From Streptomyces capitiformicae (GTDB lineage: Bacteria; Actinomycetota; Actinomycetes; Streptomycetales; Streptomycetaceae): a DNA stretch of 64,000 bases. Shown piece by piece: positions 10,660 to 19,324 of this stretch (position 1 is its first letter; every line of letters starts with the position of its first letter). Under the pieces are notes generated by a model. It was not told the DNA's origin. It saw only the letters and a list, made by a program, of their open reading frames with translations, and did no database searches. The stretch lies in the NCBI RefSeq assembly GCF_002214185.1, contig NZ_CP022161.1, forward strand, positions 620,001-684,000, in the 5' to 3' direction. Position numbers and translations under genes: made by a program.

Positions 10660-12003
10660 TCAGGAAAGCCGCTTGAGGAGCATCGCGGAAGCGACCGGCC
10701 GGGCGCCCGCCTTGGCGACCCCGTCGGCGACCTCACGGTCGGTGGAGGCCACGATGACCGGCCGCCCGGGCGGCTCGGCGCGCACCAGCTGACGGATCAA
10801 CTCGTCGGCCGTGACACCCGGCTTGGAGAACAACACCCGTACTCCGCGCGGCGGCGCGAGCAGGACGGGCGCGGCCAGCTCGGCCCCGTCGAAGACACAT
10901 GTCACCTCGGCGCCGGTCTGCGCGGCGAGCTGCGAGAGCTGCCCGAGGAGCCGGAGGCGCTGCTTCTCCAGCGGCATCTGCGGATAGCCGGTCTTCGTGA
11001 CGTTGTAGCCGTCGACCACGAGATGCGCCTGCGGCAGCGCCAGCAACTGGTCCAGGATCGCGGGGTCGTTCTCGGACAGCGCGCGGGCGGCGATGTCCTT
11101 CGGCGTCATCCGCCCCGGCTCGACGGCGTCGACGGTCTCGGCGGGCCGTACGGACACCGGCGGCAACGCCAGCTCCCTCCGCAGCCCCTGGGCCGCGTCC
11201 AGCACGGTGTCCAGGAGCAGCCGTACGCGCATGTCCTCGACGCTGCGCCCTTCGCGGGCCGCCCGTCGGGTGGCCTCCAGAGCCGCCTCCGCCTCGCCGA
11301 GCCGGGCCTTGAGCCGCCGGGTCTCGCTCTCGGCGGCGGACACCTGGGCGTGCCCCTCGGCGCGTACGGTCTCCATCTCGGCGTGCAGCTTGCGCAGGGC
11401 GGCCTCGCCGCGCTTGACGTCGCTGAGGGCGGAGCGGAGCTTGCGGTGCAGCGAGTCGGCCTCTTTCTTGGCCGATTCCAGCTCCGTACGCAGCCGTTCG
11501 GTCTCCGCCTTCGTCTGGCCGCGCGCCTCGGCGAGCTGCTGGCGCAGCCGCTCCAGCTCGGCGCGGTTCTCCTCGTCGGCGCGCTCCGCGTCCGCCCGCA
11601 GGGCCTCCTCGCCGGCCGCGGTGACCAGCTTCACCCAGCCCGTGGGGCGCAGGACGTACGCGGCGGCCGCCACGTCCAGCGGATCGGCGGCCGGGGGCGG
11701 GGCACCCGTGTCGAGGGCGCCGGACAGCTCCGGGTGGGCCTCCCTGAACCGCTCCCCGATCCGCTGGCGGAACAGCGTGTCGCTCTCCAGCGCGGCCGCC
11801 ATCGCGTTGCCCGCGAACTTCACCCGGCGATTCGGTGCGAACCGGGCGTACTGTCGCAGTTGTGCGGGCAGTTCACCCACGGTCAGTCCGCCGAAGCCGT
11901 CGGAGACGATCTGCACGACACGCTTGCGCACGCCCTCGGGCAGCGGACGGTCGAGCACCTCAGCGGCGCCGTCGCCCGGCCCCCCGCCTGCGGTCTCCAC
12001 CAT
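10660..12003 (-). CDS. Coiled-coil protein with C-terminal YacP-type NYN nuclease domain
   Basis: The C-terminal 150 residues contain LVVDGYNVTKTGYP, CVFDGAE, VRVLFSKPGVTADELI and VIVASTDREVADG, the four acidic blocks of the NYN/PIN-like fold of YacP (Rae1) ribonucleases. An N-terminal domain of about 140 residues is followed by a long charged coiled coil (about 150-260). Length 447 residues. The conserved Asp residues of the NYN active site are present, so it is probably an active RNase acting on mRNA or ribosomes. It follows a zinc-ribbon gene by 34 bases on the same strand, so the pair is probably an operon. Function of the N-terminal part is unknown. Confidence 0.8.
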   Translation of the reverse strand: MVETAGGGPGDGAAEVLDRPLPEGVRKRVVQIVSDGFGGLTVGELPAQLRQYARFAPNRRVKFAGNAMAAALESDTLFRQRIGERFREAHPELSGALDTGAPPPAADPLDVAAAAYVLRPTGWVKLVTAAGEEALRADAERADEENRAELERLRQQLAEARGQTKAETERLRTELESAKKEADSLHRKLRSALSDVKRGEAALRKLHAEMETVRAEGHAQVSAAESETRRLKARLGEAEAALEATRRAAREGRSVEDMRVRLLLDTVLDAAQGLRRELALPPVSVRPAETVDAVEPGRMTPKDIAARALSENDPAILDQLLALPQAHLVVDGYNVTKTGYPQMPLEKQRLRLLGQLSQLAAQTGAEVTCVFDGAELAAPVLLAPPRGVRVLFSKPGVTADELIRQLVRAEPPGRPVIVASTDREVADGVAKAGARPVASAMLLKRLS

Positions 12004-12037
12004 CCGTCACCCCACTGTCCGTGCGGGGCCGCCTCCC

Positions 12038-12277
12038 TCAGGAGTCGGCGCCCGGCCTGTCCACGAGTTCCACCTGGTCCACGGCGTTGCACCAGCGGCA
12101 GCGGACCGACTCGATGGTCTCACTGACCACCTCGCGCTCCTCGATCTTCGGTTCCCCGGCGAGGTCGAGGTGAACGTACTCGACGACCTTCGAGGAGCGG
12201 GTCACGTCGAAGCGCGTGAGGTTGCCGCACAGGGTGCAGCGCCAGCGGGTCGTGGCGGTCGGCAGGGGAACCGTCAT
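12038..12277 (-). CDS. Small zinc-ribbon protein
   Basis: 79 residues. CTLCGN near residue 13 and CRWCN near residue 58 form two CxxC knuckles expected to bind one zinc. The region between is acidic with alternating hydrophobic residues. Start at ATG 12277 gives MTVPLPTATTRWRCTLC; upstream in-frame codons read through low-complexity Arg-rich sequence. It is the first gene of a probable operon with the NYN nuclease, so an RNA- or nucleic-acid-binding role is plausible but unproven. Confidence 0.8.
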   Translation of the reverse strand: MTVPLPTATTRWRCTLCGNLTRFDVTRSSKVVEYVHLDLAGEPKIEEREVVSETIESVRCRWCNAVDQVELVDRPGADS

Positions 12278-12365
12278 CGTGGCTGCTCTTCCTTCTTCCA
12301 GTCTCCGTGACGCGCCGGCCTCCCGGTGCGTGTGGCTCGTAACCCTACGGCCTGACCGCTGTCCC

Positions 12366-12391
12366 GTGCCGCTCCGCCTACGGAGCGGCAC
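12366..12391. other. Perfect hairpin in a divergent intergenic region
   Basis: GTGCCGCTCCG (12366-12376) and CGGAGCGGCAC (12381-12391) form an 11-bp stem with loop CCTA. It lies between the start of the zinc-ribbon gene and the start of the rhomboid gene, where no transcript is expected to end, so it may be a regulatory hairpin or an operator. Confidence 0.6.
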
Positions 12392-12464
12392 CAAGGCCGA
12401 GGCCGATCACCTCCGGCGGCGAGGCGGTCTGGGCGGGTGGGTCCCGTTACGTCATGCTCTGATC

Positions 12465-13187
12465 ATGATCGGAAAGACCGTACAAAATGAGTCGGCGCCG
12501 GTGACGTACGGGCTGATCATCCTCTGCTGTGTGATCTTCCTGATCGGGCCGGCGGCCGGCCTGAATCCGGCGTACGGCACCGGTGACGAGCTGCTGGCCG
12601 CGCAGCGGTCGTACTTCCGCCGCTGGGGTGTCGTACCGGTCGAGCTCTTCACCGGCTCCCCGCGCGCGGCGCTCACCCCCCTCACCGCGCTCTTCGTCCA
12701 CGGCAGCTGGCTCCACCTCCTCGGCAACATGCTCTTCCTCTTCGTCTTCGGGGCGATGGCCGAGGAACGCATGGGCCATGTGGAGTTCGCCCTCTTCTAC
12801 GTCGGCTGCGGTTACCTCGCCCTCGCTGCGTACGCGGCCGCGCACGCCGGGTCCCCGCAGTCGCTGGTCGGCGCGTCCGGGGCGATCTCCGCGGTCCTCG
12901 GCGCGTTTCTCTTCTTGTTCCCCCGAGCGGGCGTGACGAGCCTCTTTCCGTTCCTGTTCTTCCTCCCGCTGCGGTTCCCGGCCTGGGTGACGCTGCCGTT
13001 CTGGGTGAGCCTGCAGTGGCTGGCCGCGGGGCGGGAGACGTCGGGGCCGGGGGTCGCGTATCTGGCGCACCTGGTGGGGTTCGGGGTGGGGTTCGGCTAC
13101 GCGTGGGGGCGTTATGGGCGTAGGGCTAGAGTGAAAGGCCCAGCGAACGTCCCAGCTCCGGCCCCTGAGGGAGAGAACCAGCCGTGA
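12465..13187 (+). CDS. Rhomboid-family intramembrane serine protease
   Basis: Multi-spanning membrane protease of 240 residues. The rhomboid signatures are present: HGSWLHLLGNM (His84, Asn88) in the second helix region, GASGAIS with nucleophile Ser138, and AHLVGFGVGF with catalytic His202. ATG at 12465 is used because homology begins at MIGKTVQNESAPVTYG. There is no good ribosome site just upstream, which suggests a leaderless or short-leader transcript. The stop overlaps the GTG of the next gene by four bases, so the two are translationally coupled. Confidence 0.9.
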   Translation: MIGKTVQNESAPVTYGLIILCCVIFLIGPAAGLNPAYGTGDELLAAQRSYFRRWGVVPVELFTGSPRAALTPLTALFVHGSWLHLLGNMLFLFVFGAMAEERMGHVEFALFYVGCGYLALAAYAAAHAGSPQSLVGASGAISAVLGAFLFLFPRAGVTSLFPFLFFLPLRFPAWVTLPFWVSLQWLAAGRETSGPGVAYLAHLVGFGVGFGYAWGRYGRRARVKGPANVPAPAPEGENQP

Positions 13188-13465
13188 TCACCGCGATCGT
13201 GCTCATCAAGACAAGCGTGGACCGGATTCCGGAGATCGCGGAGTCGATCGCCGCGCTCGAATCCGTGAGCGAGGTGTTTTCGGTGACCGGTACGTACGAT
13301 TTGGTCGCCATGGTTCGGGTGAAGGCCCACGATGATCTGGCTGATGTGATTCCGGGGGCGATCAGCAAGATTCCCGGGGTGCTGGCGACGGACACGCATG
13401 TGGCGTTTCGGACGTATTCCCAGCATGACCTTGAGGCCGCGTTCGCCATCGGATTGGACAACTGA
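13184..13465 (+). CDS. Stand-alone Lrp/AsnC ligand-binding (RAM) domain protein
   Basis: 93 residues, matching only the C-terminal regulation-of-amino-acid-metabolism domain of Lrp/AsnC proteins: VLIKTSVDRIPEIAESIA, VFSVTGTYDLVAMVRV and an IPGVLATDTHVAF segment. There is no helix-turn-helix. Such stand-alone RAM proteins form octameric or dimeric alpha-beta sandwiches that bind amino acids. The start GTG overlaps the rhomboid stop (GTGA). Which ligand or partner it uses cannot be inferred. Confidence 0.9.
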   Translation: MITAIVLIKTSVDRIPEIAESIAALESVSEVFSVTGTYDLVAMVRVKAHDDLADVIPGAISKIPGVLATDTHVAFRTYSQHDLEAAFAIGLDN

Positions 13466-13560
13466 GGGATCATCGGCGGGTGCGGGTGATTTGTGGCTGG
13501 TCGCGCCCACGCGGCGGAGCCGCATATGTCACAGCCCCGCGCCCCTGAAGGGACGCTGCA
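13466..13560. repeat. Dispersed modular element, copy 2 (single arm)
   Basis: Directly after the RAM-protein stop: a GGGTGCGGGTGA lead, the GCGGCGGAGCCGC phrase (13511-13523) and CCCCGCGCCCCTGAAGGG at the distal end (13536-13553). Only one full arm is present. Confidence 0.75.
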
Positions 13561-13633
13561 GGCGCCCGAAGATGAAAGAACCCTCATCTTCGGCTCATCC
13601 TCTGTCGCGGTTGCCATCCGCACGATCGTTCCC

Positions 13634-13939
13634 ATGGCTTTCTCTCGTCGTATCGCGGCTCTCGCCGCCGTCGTGGCCATTCCGCTCGGGATCGCCGCCA
13701 CCAGCTTTGCCCTGACCGACAGTCCCGAGGCCCCGAAGGTGCCGCCCAAGGTGGAGTTGGATAAGGAGGCTTCGAGTCCTACGCCGACGCCCACGTCCAC
13801 GCGGCCGTCGGCGACTCCGAGTGACGAGGTCGTGCCCCGGCCTCCGGTGACCGACGGCCCCGCGAGTGATGACGATGACGACGACCGACGCGAGGACGGC
13901 CAGGACGACGCCGACGACGGAGCCGGCGACGACGGCTGA
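13634..13939 (+). CDS. Small secreted hydrophilic protein
   Basis: 101 residues. MAFSRRIAALAAVVAIPLGIAATSFA looks like a Sec signal peptide; the mature part is Pro/Thr/Ser-rich and ends in an extremely acidic tail of Asp runs. ATG 13634 is the only start that gives the signal peptide. Its last 74 bases overlap, in another frame, the start of the sensor kinase gene. Similar small hydrophilic proteins next to two-component systems are known in Streptomyces; this one might be a sensed or controlled partner, which is inference. Confidence 0.7.
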   Translation: MAFSRRIAALAAVVAIPLGIAATSFALTDSPEAPKVPPKVELDKEASSPTPTPTSTRPSATPSDEVVPRPPVTDGPASDDDDDDRREDGQDDADDGAGDDG

Positions 13940-15365
13940 CGGGGCGCGGTGGCGGGTGTCCGCGCGGGTCAGGATTCTGCTGTGGTTGTTGCTCGTGATG
14001 GCGGTGGCGCTGGCGTCGGTGGCGGGGACCACGCGTTCGATCCTGTTGCGGGACGCGGACCAGCGGATCAACGGACTGCTCGCGCAGGAGGCCGGGGAGT
14101 TCGCCAATCTTCAGGCGCGGGGCGTCGATCCGGAGACCGGGGAGCCGTTCACGGAACCGTCGCGGCTGCTGTACGTCTTCCTGGACCGGCAGAACGCCGA
14201 CCTGGACGAGGAACTGATCGGTCTGGTGGCCCGGCCGGGCCGGGACCCCGCGCAGATCATCCAGCGGCGCGACATCCCCGTCGCGCTGCCCCTGCACAAG
14301 GACGACGACGCCCAGCTCGCGATCTTCGAGTCGCCCGACTCCACGGGTGTCCTGGAACGGGCGTCCGGAGACATCCACTGGGCGAAGGTCGAGGTGGCCC
14401 GGTACGGCGGTGAGCCGGACGCCGCGTTCGTGGTCGCCTTCCACCCGCAGCGGGAGGAGCGGCGCGCGGACGAGGTGTTCCGGGTGCTGCTCGCCATCTC
14501 CGGGGTCGCCCTGCTGATGACGATCGGTATCGCCTGGGTCGTCGCCGGGCGGATCCTCAAGCCCGTACGGGTCGTGCGCTCCGCCGCGGCCCAGCTCACC
14601 GAGCAGGACCTCACCCGGCGCATCCCGGTGCACGGCCGGGACGACGTGGCCGCTCTCGCCGAGACGTTCAACGCCATGCTCGACCGGCTGGAGCGGGCCT
14701 TCGCCGCGCAGCGGGAGTTCGTCGACGACGCCGGGCACGAGCTGCGTACGCCCATCACCATCGTGCGGGGCCATCTGGAGGTGATGGGCGACGATCCCGC
14801 CGAGCGCGAGGAGACGATCCGGCTGGTCACCGACGAGCTGGACCGGATGAGCCGCATCGTCGAGGACCTGCTGCTGCTCGCCAGGGCGGAACGGCCCGAC
14901 TTCGTCCGCCCCGAGCCCGTACAGCTCGCCGAACTCACCGCCGACGTCTACGTCAACGCCCGCACCCTCGGCGAACGCGACTGGCAACTCACCGAAGTCG
15001 CCGACCGGGAAGCCGAGTTGGACCCCCAGCGGATCACCCAGGCCATGGTCCAGCTGGCCCAGAACGCCGTGCAGCACACCACCACCGGCCAGACCATCCG
15101 CATCGGCTCGCGTGTCGACGGGAGTTCGGCCGTCGAGTTCTACGTCGTCGACTCAGGGCCCGGTGTGCAGCCGCAGGACGCCGACGTGATCTTCGAACGG
15201 TTCCGGCGGGGCACGGCCCGACGCGGCGCCCGCGGCTCCGGTGCCGGGCTCGGCCTGTCGATCGTCCGCGCCATCGCCGAGGCACACGGCGGTCGCGTAC
15301 GACTCCATGACACCGAGGGCGGCGGCGCCACCTTCGTACTCACCCTGGAAGGGGTCCGCACGTGA
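13866..15365 (+). CDS. Sensor histidine kinase (OmpR-type system)
   Basis: Membrane sensor of 499 residues. Transmembrane segments at about 36-56 and 206-228 enclose a 150-residue extracytoplasmic sensor domain. HAMP follows (about 229-281), then the HisKA box DDAGHELRTP with phospho-acceptor His291, an N box (QLAQNAVQHT), G1 (DSGPGVQ) and G2 (GSGAGLGLSIV). The GTG at 13866 is followed by in-frame ATGs at 13869 and 13875; the Thr-rich first 28 residues share DNA with the Asp-rich tail of the preceding gene. The stop overlaps the GTG of the response-regulator gene. Confidence 0.92.
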   Translation: MMTMTTTDARTARTTPTTEPATTADGARWRVSARVRILLWLLLVMAVALASVAGTTRSILLRDADQRINGLLAQEAGEFANLQARGVDPETGEPFTEPSRLLYVFLDRQNADLDEELIGLVARPGRDPAQIIQRRDIPVALPLHKDDDAQLAIFESPDSTGVLERASGDIHWAKVEVARYGGEPDAAFVVAFHPQREERRADEVFRVLLAISGVALLMTIGIAWVVAGRILKPVRVVRSAAAQLTEQDLTRRIPVHGRDDVAALAETFNAMLDRLERAFAAQREFVDDAGHELRTPITIVRGHLEVMGDDPAEREETIRLVTDELDRMSRIVEDLLLLARAERPDFVRPEPVQLAELTADVYVNARTLGERDWQLTEVADREAELDPQRITQAMVQLAQNAVQHTTTGQTIRIGSRVDGSSAVEFYVVDSGPGVQPQDADVIFERFRRGTARRGARGSGAGLGLSIVRAIAEAHGGRVRLHDTEGGGATFVLTLEGVRT

Positions 15366-16024
15366 ACCGCATCCTCATCGTGGAGGACGAGGAAAGGATC
15401 GCCTCCTTCGTCGAGAAGGGCCTGCGCGCCGGAGGCTTCACCACGACCGTGGTCGGCGACGGCGACGCTGCCTACGAGTACGCCCTCACCGGCGGCTTCG
15501 ACCTCATCGTCCTCGACATAGGGCTGCCCGGCCGCGACGGCTTCACCGTGCTCCGCGAACTGCGCGAGGCCCGGGTGACCGTGCCGGTCATCGTGCTGAC
15601 CGCCCGGGACTCCGTACGCGACACCGTGGCCGGCCTGGAGGGTGGCGCCGACGACTGGATGACCAAGCCGTTCCGCTTCGAGGAGTTGCTGGCGCGAGTG
15701 CGTCTGCGGCTGCGTACGGCGGCCCGGGCACCCGAGGTGACGATGCTGCGGAGCGGGGAACTGACCCTCGACCTCCGGACGCGACGGGCGCGGGCCGGGG
15801 AGCGGCTGGTGGACCTGACGGCTCGGGAGTTCGTACTGCTGGAGCTGTTCCTGCGGCATCCGGGACAGGTGCTGTCGAGGGAACAGATTCTGTCGCATGT
15901 GTGGGGTTACGACTTCGACCCGGGCTCGAACATCGTGGACGTATATGTACGGGCGCTGAGGAAGAAGCTTGGCGCAGGGCAGTTGGAGACGGTGAGGGGC
16001 ATGGGCTACCGGCTCCCCACGTGA
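15362..16024 (+). CDS. OmpR/PhoB-family response regulator
   Basis: 220 residues: receiver domain with the acidic pair VEDE (residues 7-10), phospho-acceptor Asp52 in VLDIGLPG, Thr in LTARD and Lys in KPFRF; then a winged-helix DNA-binding domain with LTAREFVLLELFLRHPGQVLSREQI and VDVYVRALRKKLG. It is coupled to the kinase by a GTGA overlap, so the two form a cognate pair. Targets are unknown; the nearest candidates are the flanking secreted-protein and SLC13 permease genes. Confidence 0.95.
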   Translation: MNRILIVEDEERIASFVEKGLRAGGFTTTVVGDGDAAYEYALTGGFDLIVLDIGLPGRDGFTVLRELREARVTVPVIVLTARDSVRDTVAGLEGGADDWMTKPFRFEELLARVRLRLRTAARAPEVTMLRSGELTLDLRTRRARAGERLVDLTAREFVLLELFLRHPGQVLSREQILSHVWGYDFDPGSNIVDVYVRALRKKLGAGQLETVRGMGYRLPT

Positions 16025-16081
16025 AGCTTCTTTCATCGAGGGCTCATCCCGGGCTCACCGCCCGTTTGAACCCTTGATGAC

Positions 16082-17500
16082 GTGACCCTGAACTTCCGCC
16101 TGACCGCGTCGCTGTGCGTGGCCCTCTCCCTCTGCTCCCTCCTCGTCGTCCCCGGAAACTTCCCGGGGCTGGGCGGGGAGGCCCGCCTCACCCTCGCGGT
16201 CTTCGCGCTGGCGACGGCCGCCTGGATCGGCACCCCGATCGACGACACCTACATCGCCCTCGGTGCCGGACTCGCCCTGACGGCGACCGGGGTCATCAGC
16301 AGCGACACCCTCTTCGGCACCCTCGGCGACTCGACGGTGTGGCTGCTGATCTGCGCGTTCGTGCTGGCGGCGGCGGTGACCCGGACCGGGCTCGCGGGGC
16401 GGGCGGCGGCGTTCCTGGTGAGCGGGGCGCGCAGCATGAGGCAGTTGGCGCACCTGACGACGGCCGCGCTGGTGGTGACGGCGTTCGCGGTGCCCGCCAC
16501 CTCCGGCCGGGCGGCCCTCGCACTGCCGGTGTTCCTGGCCCTCGCCAAGGTGCTGGCCGACCGGAAACGACTGGTCGTGATGCTGGCGCTGCTGTTCCCG
16601 ACCGTGATTCTTCTGTCAGCGGTGGCGACTCTGATCGGAGCGGGCGCGCATCTGATCACGGTGTCGGTGCTGTGGGAGGCGACCGGCGACCGGATCGGCT
16701 TCACCGAGTGGCTGCTGCTGGGCCTGCCGCTGGCGATCGTGTCGTCCCATCTGGCGGCCGAGGCGGTACTGCTGACGACGACCCGGCGCGCGGACCGCCG
16801 CGGTCCGGTACGGATCACGGTCGAGGACATCCAGCACCACAGTGAGCAGCCGGTCACCGGCCCCTGGTCCCCCGCCGAGTCGCGCTGCGCCCTGCTGCTG
16901 GCCACGGTGGTGGTCCTGTGGTGCGCCGAGCCCCTCCACCGGGTGCCGCCGGCCGTGGTGGCGCTGATCGGCGCGATCGTCGCGTCCTCGCCCGCGCTGG
17001 GCACCGTACGGCTGAAGGACGCGTTGCGGACGGTGCCCTGGTCGATGCTGCTCTTCATGGCCGCGACCATGGCGATGGGTGTCGCGCTCAGTGACTCGGG
17101 GGCGGCGAAGTGGCTGGTCGCCGGGCTGCCCTCGGCGGTCACTCCGCTGGTGTTCCTGGTGGCGGTCGTGGTGCTCAGCACGGCCGCCCATCTCGTCCTG
17201 CAGTCCCGTTCGGCACGGTCGTCGGTGCTCGTTCCCCTGGTCGTCGCGGCGGCCGTGGGCGCCGGGGTCAACCCGGTGGCGGCCGCGCTCGCGTCCACCG
17301 CCGCCGCGGGTTTCTGCCACACCCTGTCGGCCTCCGCGAAGCCGGTCGCGCTCTTCGCCGATCTCCCCGGAACGCCCACCTACACGCCACGCGACCTGCT
17401 CCGTCTGTCCGCCGTCCTGGCCCCGCTGACCGCCGCCCTCGTCGTCCTCTTCGCCGTCGCGGTCTGGCCGCTGCTGGGCGTACCGCTGGCCCGCCCGTGA
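16082..17500 (+). CDS. SLC13/DASS-family anion permease
   Basis: 472-residue membrane protein with roughly eleven hydrophobic helices. Duplicated regions around TGVISSDTLFGTLGDSTVWLL and AVGAGVNPVAAALASTAAA, each followed by Ser/Thr-Gly-rich hairpins, fit the pseudo-symmetric re-entrant loops of the SLC13 (sodium:dicarboxylate or sulfate) family. GTG at 16082 is the likely start, 57 bases after the response regulator. Glycerate kinase follows 55 bases downstream on the same strand, hinting at uptake of glycerate or a related acid. The substrate is inference. Confidence 0.8.
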   Translation: MTLNFRLTASLCVALSLCSLLVVPGNFPGLGGEARLTLAVFALATAAWIGTPIDDTYIALGAGLALTATGVISSDTLFGTLGDSTVWLLICAFVLAAAVTRTGLAGRAAAFLVSGARSMRQLAHLTTAALVVTAFAVPATSGRAALALPVFLALAKVLADRKRLVVMLALLFPTVILLSAVATLIGAGAHLITVSVLWEATGDRIGFTEWLLLGLPLAIVSSHLAAEAVLLTTTRRADRRGPVRITVEDIQHHSEQPVTGPWSPAESRCALLLATVVVLWCAEPLHRVPPAVVALIGAIVASSPALGTVRLKDALRTVPWSMLLFMAATMAMGVALSDSGAAKWLVAGLPSAVTPLVFLVAVVVLSTAAHLVLQSRSARSSVLVPLVVAAAVGAGVNPVAAALASTAAAGFCHTLSASAKPVALFADLPGTPTYTPRDLLRLSAVLAPLTAALVVLFAVAVWPLLGVPLARP

Positions 17501-17555
17501 CACGGCGGCCCCTGATGACTCCACGCACCCACGACCCCAAGGAGCCCTGAGAACC

Positions 17556-18785
17556 ATGCTGAACCGAGTAGCCGTAGCCCCCAGTGGCTTCAAGGAGTCC
17601 CTGTCCGCCGAGGCCGCCGCCGAGGCCATCGCGGCGGGCGTCCGCCGGGTCGTGCCCGACGCCGAGGTCGACCTCATCCCCCTGGTGGACGGCGGTGAGG
17701 GCACGGCCGCCGCGCTGGCCGCCTCGACCGGCGGTCGCCTCGTCGCCCTGCCCGCGACGGGCCCGATCGGTGAGCCGGTGGGCACCCACTTCGCCCTTCT
17801 CGGCACCGGCGACACGGAGGACCCGGGAACGGCCGTCGTCGAGATGGCCGCCGTCGCCGGGCTCTCCCTCGTGCCGCGCGGCCTGCGTGATCCCGGCGCG
17901 ACCACCACGTACGGCGTCGGTGAGCTGATGCGCGCCGCGCTCGACACCGGTGTACGGCGGATCCTGGTCGGCTGTGGCGACTCGGGCACCTCGGACGGCG
18001 GTGCCGGTGCCCTCCAGGCGCTGGGTGCGCGGCTGCTGGACGCGGACGGGTACGAACTCCCTCCGGGAGGAAGGGAGTTGACCCGGCTGAGCCGTATCGA
18101 CCCGGCCGCTCTGGACCCCCGTCTCAAGGACGTGGAACTGCTCGTCGCCTGCAACCCGTTCAACGTGCTGTGCGGCCAACGCGGCGTCGTCCGTGTCTTC
18201 GGCCCGCAGAAAGGCGCGACGCCCGCGCAGGTCGAGGAGTTGTCCGCCGCGCTGGAGAACTGGGCGGACGTGCTCACTCGCGACCTCGCCCCTGTCGGCA
18301 CCGACCTCCGCCACGGCCCCGGCACCGGCGCCTCCGGCGGTCTCGGCGCCGGTCTGGCCGCCCTGGGAGCCCGGCTGCTCCCCCGTTTCGACGTCCTCCT
18401 GGCCCATCTCGACCTCGACGCCCGCCTCGCCCGCGCCGACCTGGTGATCACCGCCGAGGGCGCCCTCGACCACCAGACTCCCCGGGGCAAGGTCCCCGCC
18501 GAAGTGGCCCGCCGGGCCAAGCTGCACGCCCGGCCGGTCCTGGCCCTCGCGGGCACCCTGGGCGAGGGGGCGCACGAGGTGCCGGGCGTGGACGCGTACA
18601 CCGGCATCCTGCCCGCGCCGATGGCTCTCGCCGAGGCCATTTTCCGCGCGAGCGAACTCCTCACGGACGCCACCGAACGGGCGCTGCGGATGGTGTTGTT
18701 GGGGGCGCGGGTGACGGAGGCGAGGTCCTACGCGTCGCCCGGCGGCCCCCCGCGGTTCACTTCTTCTTCCAGCACCACTGTGTGA
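17556..18785 (+). CDS. Glycerate kinase (GarK/GlxK type)
   Basis: Phosphorylates D-glycerate using ATP, feeding it into lower glycolysis. The 409-residue protein begins MLNRVAVAPSGFKESLSA, typical of the GK-II fold, with VDGGEGTAAAL, the block GCGDSGTSDGGAGALQALG, CNPFNVLCG, VFGPQKGA and TAEGALDHQTPRGKVP. AAGGAG precedes the ATG by about ten bases. The last 29 bases overlap the convergent I36 inhibitor gene; the Ser/Thr-rich C-terminal tail is therefore probably read-through sequence beyond the ancestral stop. It probably forms an operon with the SLC13 permease. Confidence 0.93.
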   Translation: MLNRVAVAPSGFKESLSAEAAAEAIAAGVRRVVPDAEVDLIPLVDGGEGTAAALAASTGGRLVALPATGPIGEPVGTHFALLGTGDTEDPGTAVVEMAAVAGLSLVPRGLRDPGATTTYGVGELMRAALDTGVRRILVGCGDSGTSDGGAGALQALGARLLDADGYELPPGGRELTRLSRIDPAALDPRLKDVELLVACNPFNVLCGQRGVVRVFGPQKGATPAQVEELSAALENWADVLTRDLAPVGTDLRHGPGTGASGGLGAGLAALGARLLPRFDVLLAHLDLDARLARADLVITAEGALDHQTPRGKVPAEVARRAKLHARPVLALAGTLGEGAHEVPGVDAYTGILPAPMALAEAIFRASELLTDATERALRMVLLGARVTEARSYASPGGPPRFTSSSSTTV

Positions 18786-19182
18786 TCGAGGCCGGCTTGG
18801 GGATGGAGCCGATGAGCGACCCGTACATTCCGGTCTTGCGCACGATCTGCCGCTCCGCGCCGCTCTCGGTCTTCCCGTACCAGACCTTCGTGGTGCGGTT
18901 CCACACCGAGCGCGCGAACCGCTTGGGGTCGCGCGGCTTCCACACGCCCTTGCCGCACCTGTGGCTGTCGGTCGCCTTCACCGACCACGCGCCCTGGCCC
19001 CGCTTGAAGTCCTTCTTGCCCCACAGGCACAGATGCCCCTGGACGCAGTCCCTCTTCGCGGACGCCGCCACCTCACCGGCTTCGGCCGCCCGCGCCTGAG
19101 TCCCGCCGCCCGACAGCACCGCGGCCGCCGCCATCGCCGAGGCGGCCGCGAACACCCCTATCCGATTCTTCCCGTTGGTCAT
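18757..19182 (-). CDS. Secreted peptidase inhibitor-like protein (family I36)
   Basis: 141 residues: signal peptide (MTNGKNRIGVFAAASAMAAA to about TQARA) and a mature domain with DCVQGHLCLWGKKDFKRG, the motif of family I36 (Streptomyces metalloproteinase inhibitor, crystallin-like fold), then Cys residues likely to form disulfides. ATG 19182 has GGGGGAG seven bases upstream and gives the proper signal; an earlier in-frame start at 19209 does not. It overlaps the 3' end of glycerate kinase tail to tail. The inhibitor role is by family; no target is evident. Confidence 0.75.
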   Translation of the reverse strand: MTNGKNRIGVFAAASAMAAAAVLSGGGTQARAAEAGEVAASAKRDCVQGHLCLWGKKDFKRGQGAWSVKATDSHRCGKGVWKPRDPKRFARSVWNRTTKVWYGKTESGAERQIVRKTGMYGSLIGSIPKPASITQWCWKKK

Positions 19183-19279
19183 CTGCTCTCCCCCTGGTGA
19201 TCGGCCCACCGGACCGACCGATCACTCTAGCCACCCCCCTCTTCCCCGAACACATGTCCCCTGAGCCAATGTCCGCGGA

Positions 19280-19324
19280 TCAGACAGCTCAGACAGCTCA
19301 GACAGCTCAGACAGCTCAGACAGC
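19280..19324 (-). repeat. 9-bp tandem repeat carrying in-frame stop codons
   Basis: Five exact copies of GCTGTCTGA (minus strand). The first copy encodes the last two residues (Ala-Val) and stop of the class V PLP enzyme; because the unit is 9 bp, each further copy repeats Ala-Val-stop in the same frame. Confidence 0.95.
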
